A DNA stretch of 64,000 nucleotides. It comes from Doris montereyensis. Lineage: Eukaryota > Mollusca > Gastropoda > Nudibranchia > Dorididae. Both the position numbers and the translations under genes were made by a program. The notes beneath the pieces are model-generated. The model did not search any database, was not told the origin of the DNA, and saw nothing but the letters and a program-made list of their open reading frames with translations. The stretch lies in NCBI GenBank assembly GCA_037039925.1, contig JAXRKP010000022.1, forward strand, positions 608,501 through 672,500, in the 5' to 3' direction. This document shows, piece by piece, positions 46,895 to 64,000 of the stretch; within the stretch, counting starts at the first letter, position 1; each line of letters starts with the position of its first letter.

Positions 46895-47744
46895 GGGGGG
46901 GTGAGAAAGGGGAGAATCCTCCGACGGATACACAAAATAAGGAGAAACTGATGGATAATCCTGAATCGTGCATTTGAGAAGCTCATCGAACATACGAACA
47001 TAAAAAGTAGAAAATGAAAAAAAAATCAGCTTCTGGGTCTAGATCTACGTAGATGTAAACAAATCAAAATTGAAATACTTGTGTTCGTTAGTTGCTTCAG
47101 GTCTCTGTAGATTACTGCGGAAGGTAGGCCTATGAAGGATATGGTTTGTTTGTGTTCCATGGAATCAAGAGTACTTGAAGATGAGAATGGGAAACGAGTA
47201 TTCGAGTAGAATCTCCCAGGGCCCGATACCATTACGCGGTCTGCAAGAAGACCCATTTATTTTGAATTTGAAGGAAGCAATGGAGACATTTAGATCTAGA
47301 TAATATCTAGATTAATATCTCCATTAATATATGTTTCTGACATGATTCATTCTTTGTTGTATCTATTTTGATCCCATCGATGGATGACATCCTTTATCGA
47401 AATCCCGATACTCTGCAAGGAACAAAATAACAAGGTACTCTATTTTAAGAATCTTAATCACAGGACAAAATTTGAAATAATTATTTCACAACAAAGAGGT
47501 CTCTCTATATTCTGCGTGTTGCATAATGTTCAAAGCCATGAAAATAATGGGTTTTTTTATGAAATATAGTCTAGACTAATACGTATATAGCCTGACTGGA
47601 ATTAATTTTAGTTTGCAAAGAAAAAGGCTCAATGTAAATAATGGTAACCCGTGCTTGTTTTGATTTTACCAAACAAAAAATTATCAATTTTACCCAGACT
47701 ACAGGTAAACAGCAAAGAAATCCTTAACTTGCACCTTAGCTTGC
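46895..47744. other. No gene recognised
   Basis: Several TCTAGATCTA palindromes (46733-46755, 47037-47048, 47290-47315). A short frame on + (47138-47209) has a Met start but no family match. Confidence 0.4.
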
Positions 47745-47818
47745 ACAGTGTTGTGATATACACACGTGACCTCCATTTTATTGTCCTTCTCCAACGAGAC
47801 CAGGACTAATCGAGCAAA
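47745..47818 (-). mobile_element. SINE-B fragment, minus strand
   Basis: GCACAGTGTTGTGATATACA, ACGTGACCTCCATTTTATTG and CCAACGAGACCAGGAC are diverged central SINE-B blocks. Confidence 0.6.
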
Positions 47819-47900
47819 TCAACACCATGTCTGCTATAGGGGACCATGAAGCAGTTATTATAACATCCAATCTTAACACAGAAAGAAAGATAACGAAATA

Positions 47901-48016
<116 letters not shown>

Positions 48017-48124
48017 CAACTGTGAATCAACATTAGATGAAAAATTAAGTCATTGCTCTCCAAAATGAATTTTGACATAGATAAAACTTTAACTCTAATG
48101 TAAGTAACATGTGACAAATATTAA

Positions 48125-48295
48125 AGAAAATTACTGGTCATTATCAACCAAAATGAACCAACAAAATATACCTCAAGCAATATTCAACAACAGTAATTCT
48201 GTGGAATGGACTGCCAACAGAAATAAAACTCAGCAACAATACTTTAAAACCAAAATTGGATTAATATTTTTGGGTTAAATTAAAATATGTGCCCT
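48125..48295 (+). mobile_element. LINE C-terminal relic
   Basis: VILWNGLPTEIKLSNNTLKP resembles the VWNSLP-x-x-I-x-x-x-x-S-x-x-x-F-K motif close to the end of CR1-type LINE proteins. SINE-B follows directly. Confidence 0.6.
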
Positions 48296-48302
48296 GACAG
48301 TA

Positions 48303-48425
48303 ATACTCAACAGGTCGAGAGACTGACACTTGTCTCTGGACTAAAAATTAGAAATTTTACCAATAACACCGAAATCACCTTAGTTGTGGATGTGGGTAAA
48401 ATCAAAATCAAATCAAATGCTTGTT
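48303..48425 (+). mobile_element. SINE-B deletion copy
   Basis: GGTCGAGAGACTGACACTTG is joined by an internal deletion to ACACCGAAATCACCTTAGTT and GTGGATGTGGGTAAAATCAA, then an AAATCAAAT tail. Confidence 0.7.
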
Positions 48426-49299
48426 TATCACAGGATGAACGGTCCGAAACGTCACATGGCTGTACTAGTTTTTTTTCTAAGGAGTCAGTTGTCACTCTTT
48501 TTCCTTCTTCGGTAACTTAAACCTATACCAATGGCAGTACAATGTCGTCATGATCACAGAATCGATGCCGTCTCAATGTTGCCTCCACCGGTTTGTTGGG
48601 CTACTCTTCAACTTCAAATATATCGCTAGTCTGTTGAAATGAAAAAGGCAGACACTGCCTCTACTCCCCCTCCCATTTTCAAGCTTCACATACATTGGAA
48701 AAATGTTGTATTTGTTTCATATGAAAGATGATGTTTATAAACATCAAATCGCCAAATCAGTTGGAAATCGCTGCTACAGCAAAAAACCCAACCTGAGTCT
48801 TGGTTAGAATCGGTGTGCTAGCTCTACTTTCGATTTCTACTTTCTGTTCTACAGTCTCTCGTCGATCACAAATCCATGACGGGGAAGCATCGTTTTTGTT
48901 ATGCGTGTTGTTTGACATCATATTTATAAGATTGAATCTGGTGATGTCAGTTGATGTCGATGTTGAAAGTGGAAATGCATAATATTACTAAGGAACAATT
49001 TCTTAATGACATTTACCCTAAGGTAGATTCTCTGAATTTGGCCGATGTTTTATAGGCTAATATGTATGATTTTAGTTTACATTTACAGGCTGTGTTGTTT
49101 GACACTACCATTTGACTTTAAATTAATGAATCTGGTGGAAATTTATTGAAGGAAATTCTCTAGATATTATATCTGAGATCTTAAGATCTATGATTCTATT
49201 TCTTTCTTGTACCATTTTAAAAATCGGATTCTAGCGCTGGATAAATACGTTTTATAGGCTTGAAAAGGATTTTTAAATTAATTTGAAGGAAACTAAAAA
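48426..49299. other. No gene recognised
   Basis: Both strands were read; short frames only. This interval could hold the missing first coding exon of TYW5, but I could not identify it. Confidence 0.4.
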
Positions 49300-49965
49300 T
49301 TTTGAAAAAACACCCTGCCTAGATCTAGATCTCCTTTTCAAGTTCATGATCTTGAAATTAAAAAAGGAAAGGACACATCGAAACATAGTTCCATATAATT
49401 CCAATTTATCCAGGATCTAGATCTAGACACCCTATTTCATGATCTTATTAAAATCAAATTCTGGTAAAATGATACCATGGATCTGCAAACATAAACAACA
49501 CCCTGCCCCCTCAAAGTCCTAGGATTTCAATGTTGTTCATGTTGAAGTAACAAAGCCCCCTATGGACATCGAAACATAGTTCCATATAATTCCAATTTTG
49601 CGGCCATAGTACCTACTATGAAACAGGTAGATTATTAAGAATGCTGGATTTGTGGTGACATGTGGACATTTTAAAAAATCACCAATTCCTAACCTAATGT
49701 CATAAATGACTAACCCTCTTCCAAACACTTTAAAACAACACCCTGCCCTCCTCCTTTTCAATGTTGTTCATGTTGAAGTACTTTGATCTCTGCGTGACAT
49801 CTAAAACATAGTTCCATATATCCCAATTTGCGGTACATAGTACCTACTCATATATTATTAAGAATGTGGATAACATGGATCTGGATGGTCGAGCTAAAAA
49901 AAGCCTCAAATGGCTGATTAGAATCTGAAGATCGGTCTTAACCAAAGCCCCCTATTGACTTAATT
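49300..49965. repeat. Degenerate, shuffled repeat with about 230-bp period
   Basis: The blocks ACACCCTGCC (49312, 49498, 49738), TTCAATGTTGTTCATGTTGA (49527, 49757), AACATAGTTCCATATAATTC (49382, 49567; diverged at 49804), CATAGTACCTACT (49604, 49833) and AAAGCCCCCTAT (49551, 49936) recur with variable gaps. Confidence 0.7.
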
Positions 49966-51484
49966 AGCAGCGCAGAATCGGTTCCAGCCTCGACCCATTG
50001 GAAACAGGGTAGACATGGCGTGTGGTGACGCCTCTCATCACGGTCACCGGCTCAGTGGACGACGGGGAGTGGGCAGCAGTGCATGCTTTCCATTTGATCT
50101 AGATCTAGACGGAGACACCCACATGGGCACAACGGGGTCAAACCATTGTAGGTCAGGTCAGTGGACTATTGAATTTATGATGAGTCACAAAGCGAGTGCC
50201 GACGATTTACCTAACACAGTAATATGAATTTTATACACCTAAGACCTTCCCCGGTTTGATCACTTTGTCGGTGCCAAATATGAGCTCTGTCCGCTCAGCC
50301 GTTTAGAAGATTAGTGGCAACACACACAGAGAAAGTGAATGTATATATATAAATATAGATTATTAATGGGTTTTGAACATTTCTCCACTAGGGAAAGTAT
50401 TTCCGATCTCCGCAGTCGACTACATCCAAGGAGAGGAGGCTATAAGACTTTAAATGGAAGAGATTTTTCATAAATCCTTACTTTTAAGGCTGGCAATAAT
50501 ATCTGTGAGAAAGAACACAATAATATCTGCTGATCGGAATTACTGGAAGGGGTCAGGTATGGTGATAGTGTTATAATAATATTGTACTTGAACAATTGCA
50601 GTTTGTGGTGTCTATAGACAATTCTCCTTATTTTCCCATTTCCTGTTTCTGTATTGACTTCCTGTTCCTGTATGTGGTTTTCGGTTCACCACACTCTATT
50701 GTTTGTATCTAAGCTTTGTTATAAGTTGTTTAAAGCCTGGATTATTTTATCTACTTTCATCGCCCTTGTTACATCAGATAGTATGTGCCCAACTATAGCC
50801 ACTATTTTGGGGGTCTTGGGTGGTTTGACACATATGTTCATTTAGTACCGAATTTCGCTAGACTAAAATTTATTTATTTCCGAATTTCACTCAATAGCGA
50901 AAATCTTGTAGTATGGTAATTGTCCCTTAACAGACATGACAAACAGAACTAATCAGCTGTATTGATGTTATATTATTGTTATGGCCGTATTGACATTAGA
51001 CGACTTTAGGCCTTGATAATCTAGATAGTTGGTGTGAATTTACCTATTAGCTCTAGATGTGTAGGAAATGGTGCAGGAATATTCCAGAGAAAAATTATAT
51101 TTTGAAGAAGGCAGAAGTCCTATTTTATTTTCTCTACTGGCTGTCTTCCAGTGGATGGCTTTACAACTGTCAATAGGTAGTTACACTTGCATCATTATAA
51201 TATATACCAATGTCTTCTTATTACTCTCACTAAGAGGGATACCTCTCCCTTCCGCCTATTTTTTTATTCATTGATTTTCTTTTTTACCCAGGAGGATACA
51301 TCCTCCCCACTCATCCCATTAAAAAAGTGGTTTTCGCATCAGGACATCAAATCTTAAGGAGTGCCTCTCTATGTGTCTTTATTGTGAGCAGTTTTGTTTT
51401 GTTTTATGATTAACATATCTTATAATATGAAAATGGAGGGTTTCACCAAAGATTATAACAGTTTTTACGTTTCTTAATATTCAG
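49966..51484. other. No gene recognised; interval likely contains TYW5 exon 1
   Basis: TYW5 needs a further N-terminal exon of roughly 30 codons upstream of 51485. Candidates such as 50015-50227 (+) lack a convincing match and a compatible donor. An AGATCTAGATCTAGA-type palindrome lies at 50098-50111. Confidence 0.4.
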
Positions 51485-58588
<7,104 letters not shown>

Positions 58589-58841
58589 CACGTCATGAAA
58601 TACGGGATTTTAACTGGGAAAACAATGCTAGTTTTGTGATATATTCGTGCAAGTTGCTTTTACCTCAAATTACTATTGAATGTCTTTGGACATGTCCTGT
58701 TCATTGCTCAGTCTGTCATTGTTGACTCACTCAATCCAGATGCGGATGCTATAAGCAAGACTTCCACTACACTTTGGGCCAAATGCCAATACCATCGGAA
58801 GGGGAAAGTTTCTCTTTGCTTTAGGAATATTGGTTGAATGA

Positions 58842-58847
58842 AATAAA
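58842..58847 (+). terminator. Candidate polyadenylation signal of TYW5
   Basis: AATAAA about 250 bp after the stop codon; it is the first such hexamer in the 3' flank. Confidence 0.55.
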
Positions 58848-58879
58848 ATGTAAACATAACAGACATTATGTCTGTCTGA

Positions 58880-59215
58880 AATGAGCTTCTATCGTCAGAA
58901 GATGATTGATACCATATTTAAAAAACGGTTAAAAATTCATTTGTTTAAAAAGTTTCTACGCGATGATTAATCTTTGATTCCATATGTTAAAATATTCACC
59001 ACATATTTTATGTTCCGATTGATTCTTTGATTTACCATAACATTTTTTATACTCTATTTGAACTTATGATTTGTACCTAGTTACGTCTTGAATGATTGTT
59101 TCATTTTATCCTTGTTTTTACACGTATGATTATATGATATGTAAAGTGCTTTGAGGGCTACAGTGATGGGGCACTATATAATTTCACTTTGTTATGTTTC
59201 GTGTAGAGTAAAAAT
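58880..59215 (+). mobile_element. CR1-like LINE 3' end
   Basis: DTIFKKRLKIHLFKKFLRDD then stop resembles the F-K-x-x-L-K-T-x-L-F end of CR1-type proteins, and the 3' UTR ends GTGCTTTGAGGGCTACAGTG and GGGGCACTATATAA. Confidence 0.7.
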
Positions 59216-60112
59216 AAAGCTTTTCCTTTGTAAAAATTTAAACTTAAATTCAATATTGTCACTTCCCGATCAGTGAATATTAAAAAATGGTGAAATTCCC
59301 CTAGGCCGAGTCAATAAGTTAATTACTGGTAATCGTTACCTTGACGCTCTCCCCCTCTATATCCTAGTAACGTAATATCGCTTACGCCATTGGAAAGTTG
59401 TGTTCAAGCCCTTTCCAACCATGTGCGTTGTGAAAGGTTATGTGTCATATGACGTGCTCTCACACATATAGTAAACAAGAGCGGTCAGAGGGGAAAACCA
59501 GTGGCAAGCCGGGAAAAAAACCAAGTGGCAAAGACCACGAGGGTCATTACATAGGATTCCATTTTTAAAAAGTTATCATCCTCTCCAAATTAATAACAAA
59601 GACACTGGGGGAAACAAGTGTGAATGAATAAATATTAAAATTGGATTTATTTTACAGCTACAGTACATCAATGCATCTCGTATTTCCCAAACTCCGTGGC
59701 ACCTGTGAAATAGTTTGTAGATCAAGTGTTTCGGGGAATAGCGAAGGTATTCAAAGAAGGATCTTGTTTGCGACTTTGTAATGAATAAGGGCGGGATTCT
59801 GTGTTTTTGTCGAACACGAGTTTGGGGAAGACAGGCTATACTGTAAGTTGCTGTTCAACCATGAAACCAATCTGAGAATGTTCGATTCAGTATAAGTATA
59901 TATTGGCCTGTGGTTGGAAGAAAATAAATAAAGCTAAATTTTTGTGAAATGTTATGAAATTATTGAAATTGTGACTTTAAAAATTTCACAAAAGGACTAA
60001 TAAAGGTTGTCTTATCTTATCTTGTCTGGTAACTGGCAAAAGAGATGATGCAGTGAGTGGTTTTGATCTGATGTTGAGTTGGTTTTCATTTTATTTAATT
60101 TTTATTTTGCTT
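59216..60112. other. No gene recognised
   Basis: AT-rich; a short TTATCTTATCTTGTC motif at about 60010 resembles (reversed) the AAGATAAGATAA tail at 54718. Confidence 0.45.
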
Positions 60113-60245
60113 AAGTCCGATCAGGGAGACGGAGGAGGCACATAACTTTTTTAAACTACACGCTTTGTAACTTGCACAATGTGCACATAGGACCTATGAA
60201 ATAATTTCAACTGTTTTTTTTTTTATGGAATCAGATGATGAATCA
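60113..60245 (+). repeat. Dispersed repeat, copy 2 of 2 (other copy 2519-2640)
   Basis: GTCCGATCAGGGAGACGGAG, GTAACTTGCACAATGTGCAC, GGACCTATGAAAT and GGAATCAGATGATGAATCAT align in order with 2519-2640. Confidence 0.6.
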
Positions 60246-60447
60246 TCTATCAGTATATAATAGGTGCAATAATAATTAATAATACATGTAAATAACCGCA
60301 GTGTAAGGGAGGGAGTGTGTCATTGTCAGTGACATAGCATCTGTGCCATTTGCTCTCTCAGACAGTAACTTCTATCACTAGTATCAGTCTCGAGGAGAGG
60401 TAGGGCGTCTGGGTCTAGATCTAATTATAGATCAGTAGCATGAGTTT

Positions 60448-60662
60448 GATTTAATTCGATTTACCCACATCCACAACTAAGGTGATCTCACGGTTTTTGG
60501 CAGGATTAACATTAATGTCGTTGCCCAGATTTCCCCGTAAAAAGCCAAGGGATCTTTAACGTGCACAGAATGTTGTGATCTGCACACACGACCTCCTTTT
60601 TATCGTCCACCTTTTGGTTGAGAGGCTGACACCTTACTCTCTGGACTACCGAGCCCCCCCCA
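60448..60662 (-). mobile_element. SINE-B copy, minus strand
   Basis: GATTTACCCACATCCACAAC, TAAGGTGATCTCACGG, AAGCCAAGGGATCTTTAACG, TGTTGTGATCTGCACACACG, CTCCTTTTTATCGTCCACC, TTTTGGTTGAGAGGCTGACA and CTGGACTACCGAGCCCCCC. A central segment is deleted. Confidence 0.85.
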
Positions 60663-61120
60663 ATAAGATGAGTGAGACAGATGAAAATGAAAGGAATGGA
60701 GAAGAAGAAAGGATTGTGTGGAATTGTTCCTGGTACAGTGATGATGCTACTTGCTACGCTAAGTGAGTTGTCAGTTGTAGTGTGCTGTAAAAACAAAGGC
60801 ACACAGAATGCTTAGTCACAATGATACTCGTGTAGTTTGTGTAACTGATCACTATTTTTGACTCTCATTGTTGCGTTCACTACTCTTGAAAGCAGTCGCA
60901 TAATGAGAAACTTCGTACTAAATCTAAATCTCTAAAATCTGCAAAAATTTCCTTGAAAAAAAACAACAAAAAACAAATACCCAGCTCTTTTAAGGGTCAA
61001 CCCAGATTACATATGAATGCGTGGGGGGGGGGGGGGGGGACTTCAGAAGCAAGGTGTCTGCCTCTCAACCAAAAGGTACTGGGTTCGATTCAAGCCCCAC
61101 CAACGGTTGAAACTTGTTTT

Positions 61121-62490
61121 CTTTCTTTCTTTATCAGTTCCCATTCTACCTTCCGGTGTATGGGTTCAATCAGTTGCTCAAAATGGTCTTTCTCCAGGAT
61201 GCCCTGTCTTGCATATTCTGTTTCCTTCCAAAAAAGTTAAATTTCTATACTTCAATGCCTCTTTTATATCTTCTTCCCACTTTCTCTGAGGTCTGCCTTT
61301 TGGTCTTTAGTATTGTATACTGATTTAGCTATTCTATTATTGTTGTGTTTCTGATTTTGTCTCTTTTAGTTTTCCCTACTTCTCTTCTTAGATATTTCAT
61401 TTTAGCTGCCTTTACTCTACTGTATTCTCTACTGTCTAATGTCCAGGTTTCACTGCCATTTTGGTTATTGTTGACAATTCTTGTTTACCTACAAATGCCC
61501 TTCCTAGATGGTTATAGTTATATATTGCACTTGCCTTTTGGATTTTCTGACTTATTTCTTCTCTTAGTTTTCTCTCTGAGTTAATCATTACTCCTAGGTA
61601 ATTGTAGCTGTGAACTTGTTCTAAATTCTCCTGCCCAATTTAAGATTTTGTGTTTTAGCTTCCCTGCTTACTAGCATTGTGTTGGTTTTCTTTGCATTTA
61701 CTCTCATTCCTCTTTTATTTAGTTCATTGTTCATGATGTTGATATTTTGACTGAAGGTCGCTTTCTGATTTTACAAACAGAACTAAATCGTCGGCAAATG
61801 AAAGCATTGATACATTTACTGGTTTGAGCTTCCATATACCTACATTCATTTTCTTCATTTTTGAGGATGCTTTTGCGACTGAATCCATAAATGTGATAAA
61901 CAAAAGAGGACTTAGGATACAACAACCCTGTCTTACTCCTATATCTTCATTTTCTATTCCTTGTCCTTTTTCTTTGTTTCTGTAATGGCCAAAATGTCTA
62001 CCTTGAATTGTTCCATTTCTTTAACTAATTCGAACTCTTTTCCATTTATTGCCCCTAACATTCCATGTTCCAAAATCACAGTCCGTGTCAATTCCCATGT
62101 TCGTTGTTGAAAGGTCAAGCGGGGTATATTGGATTTTTTTCTCTGAATCAGTTTGGTTTTGGATAAGCAGGAATTAGCCCACTGTACCCTAGGTAGATGG
62201 TAGGGCTGCCACCTTGAGACCCCCTACCAGGCCTTGTTATTTTCTGTCAGGGTTAACTCCTTAGCCTTTGGTCATTCAAGACCAGTCTACAAGGCAGCAG
62301 GTTGTTATTTTCTTTCATGGTTAACTCCCTTAGCCTTTGGTCATCCAAGACCGGCCTGCAAGCAGCAGGTTATTATCTGTCACGGTTAACTCCCTTAGTC
62401 TTTGGTCAGCCAAGGCCTGCCTGCAAGGCACCAGGAGACTCGTGGAGGGCGGATCGTCTACTCCGTACAGGTGCTTACCTGTCCACTGCC
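61121..62490 (-). mobile_element. Non-LTR retrotransposon with EN-RT fusion deletion and 5' monomers, minus strand
   Basis: On the minus strand from 62490: tandem 5' monomers (62430-62230), then endonuclease remnants FGTWNVRG and VKEMEQFKVDILAITETKKK. By internal deletion this joins the RT part IGVRQGC, SPLLFITFMDSVAK, KPVNVSMLSFADDLVLFVKS and a C terminus with GRPQRKWEEDIKEALKYRNL. The 3' end is an A-rich GAAA run (61121-61133). A perfect 17-bp target duplication flanks it (61104-61120 and 62491-62507). Several frameshifts make it inactive. The endonuclease style suggests an RTE-like clade, which I cannot confirm. Confidence 0.85.
62230..62432 (-). repeat. Three tandem 5' UTR monomers (about 64-70 bp) of the LINE
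   Basis: TGGTTAACTCCCTTAGCC, TTTGGTCATCCAAGACCGGC and CTGCAAGGCAGCAGG recur three times. They lie at the 5' end of the minus-strand LINE, directly before its endonuclease region. Confidence 0.8.
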
Positions 62491-62864
62491 CGGTTGAAAC
62501 TTGTTTTTGATTTTTTTTTCTCGAAAATTCTACTCCCTGGTCCAGGTAGATGGATCGATTCCTAATCCTAGTCCCATCGGAGACGGACGATGAAAAAGGA
62601 GGCCCTGTATGCAGATCACAACATTATGTGCATGTTAAAGATCCCTGAGCTATTTACAGGGCGATCCGGGCAAAATTAACGATCCTACCAAAAATCCTGA
62701 GATCATCTTAGTTGTGGATGTGGGTAAATCAAAGCAAATTGAATGGTGGGAATAAGGAGGGAAGAGGGCTTACCCGGTCAGTGGTACTATGTAGGCCTAC
62801 TATTGGTACTAATTTCAAGGGACATAACCAAAGCTATTTTTAGGATCTTTAGACTTTGTTTACT

Positions 62865-63840
<976 letters not shown>

Positions 63841-64000
63841 CTTGAACTTGAACTTGAACCAATAAAGATATCAGGAAAATTTAAAAAGCGTTATATATAA
63901 TCAGAACACCAAGCCCTAGGCATTGCTGCTACTTTTCAATTTTCTCTTGATTTTGAAATTTTCACTGAAGTGCCTACTAAATCAAAACAAATCAAATTAA
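63841..64000. other. Window end, no gene seen
   Basis: AT-rich; the last bases (AAATCAAAACAAATCAAATT) resemble a SINE-B tail and suggest a further copy beyond the window. Confidence 0.4.

Larger units (their letters stand above)
61022..62745 (+). mobile_element. SINE-B copy split by a LINE insertion (head 61022-61120, remainder 62491-62745)
   Basis: A poly-G run (61022-61038) leads into AAGCAAGGTGTCTGCCTCTC, AACCAAAAGGTACTGGGTTC and GATTC. After the LINE the body resumes: CTACTCCCTGGTCCAGGTAG, AGACGGACGATGAAAAAGGA, GCAGATCACAACATTATGTG and the GTTGTGGATGTGGGTAAATC end. The 17-bp CGGTTGAAACTTGTTTT occurs at both breakpoints. Confidence 0.85.

Overview
This window is eukaryotic nuclear DNA. 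Coding sequence is split into short exons with GT..AG introns, tRNA-derived SINEs and non-LTR retrotransposon relics are abundant, and tandem repeats are exceptionally dense (my rough estimate is a quarter of the window). The gene set (astacin protease, TYW5, an SPFH membrane protein, a degenerate class A GPCR) and the repeat style suggest a lophotrochozoan, most likely a gastropod mollusc. That placement is inference. No operon, CRISPR, phage or prokaryotic feature is present.

Three protein-coding genes can be reconstructed from splice-consistent exons. (1) An astacin-family zinc metalloprotease lies on + from 90 to about 10455; its 5' part is outside the window. Its introns hold minisatellites of about 60, 44 and 45 bp, SINEs and a CT array. 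(2) A complete seven-exon, 303-residue SPFH/Band 7 membrane protein lies on - from 45046 to 35803. All six introns keep phase, and they hold SINEs, LINE relics and a 26-bp minisatellite. (3) TYW5, the JmjC tRNA-wybutosine hydroxylase, lies on + from 51485 to 58588 in six recognised exons; its first coding exon was not found. Genes 2 and 3 are divergent. The astacin and TYW5 genes each carry one apparent single-exon frameshift next to a short homopolymer, which could be real decay or assembly error. A class A GPCR pseudogene lies at 20308-21386.

Layout: 1-11 kb astacin gene; 11.2-12.3 kb AAT/AAG arrays; 12.3-13.8 kb dead CR1-like LINE; 13.8-20 kb AT-rich mosaics, GA/AAT arrays and a 70-bp minisatellite; 20.3-21.4 kb GPCR pseudogene; 21.6-22.0 kb ATT array; 22.4-29.3 kb two giant minisatellites (33 and 38 bp) interleaved with LINE pieces; 29.3-34.2 kb largely unrecognised; 34.2-34.9 kb 31-bp minisatellite; 35.8-45.0 kb SPFH gene; 45.25-45.94 kb pogo-like nonautonomous DNA transposon; 46-51 kb repeat-rich intergenic DNA; 51.5-58.6 kb TYW5; 58.9-64 kb LINE/SINE debris, including a LINE with 5' monomers nested in a SINE, and an 800-bp CT array inside another SINE.

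I did not find a convincing new biological system. The most unusual signal is structural: repeat families that alternate and interleave with one another over 13.8-27.7 kb, which needs long-read verification before any biological reading.
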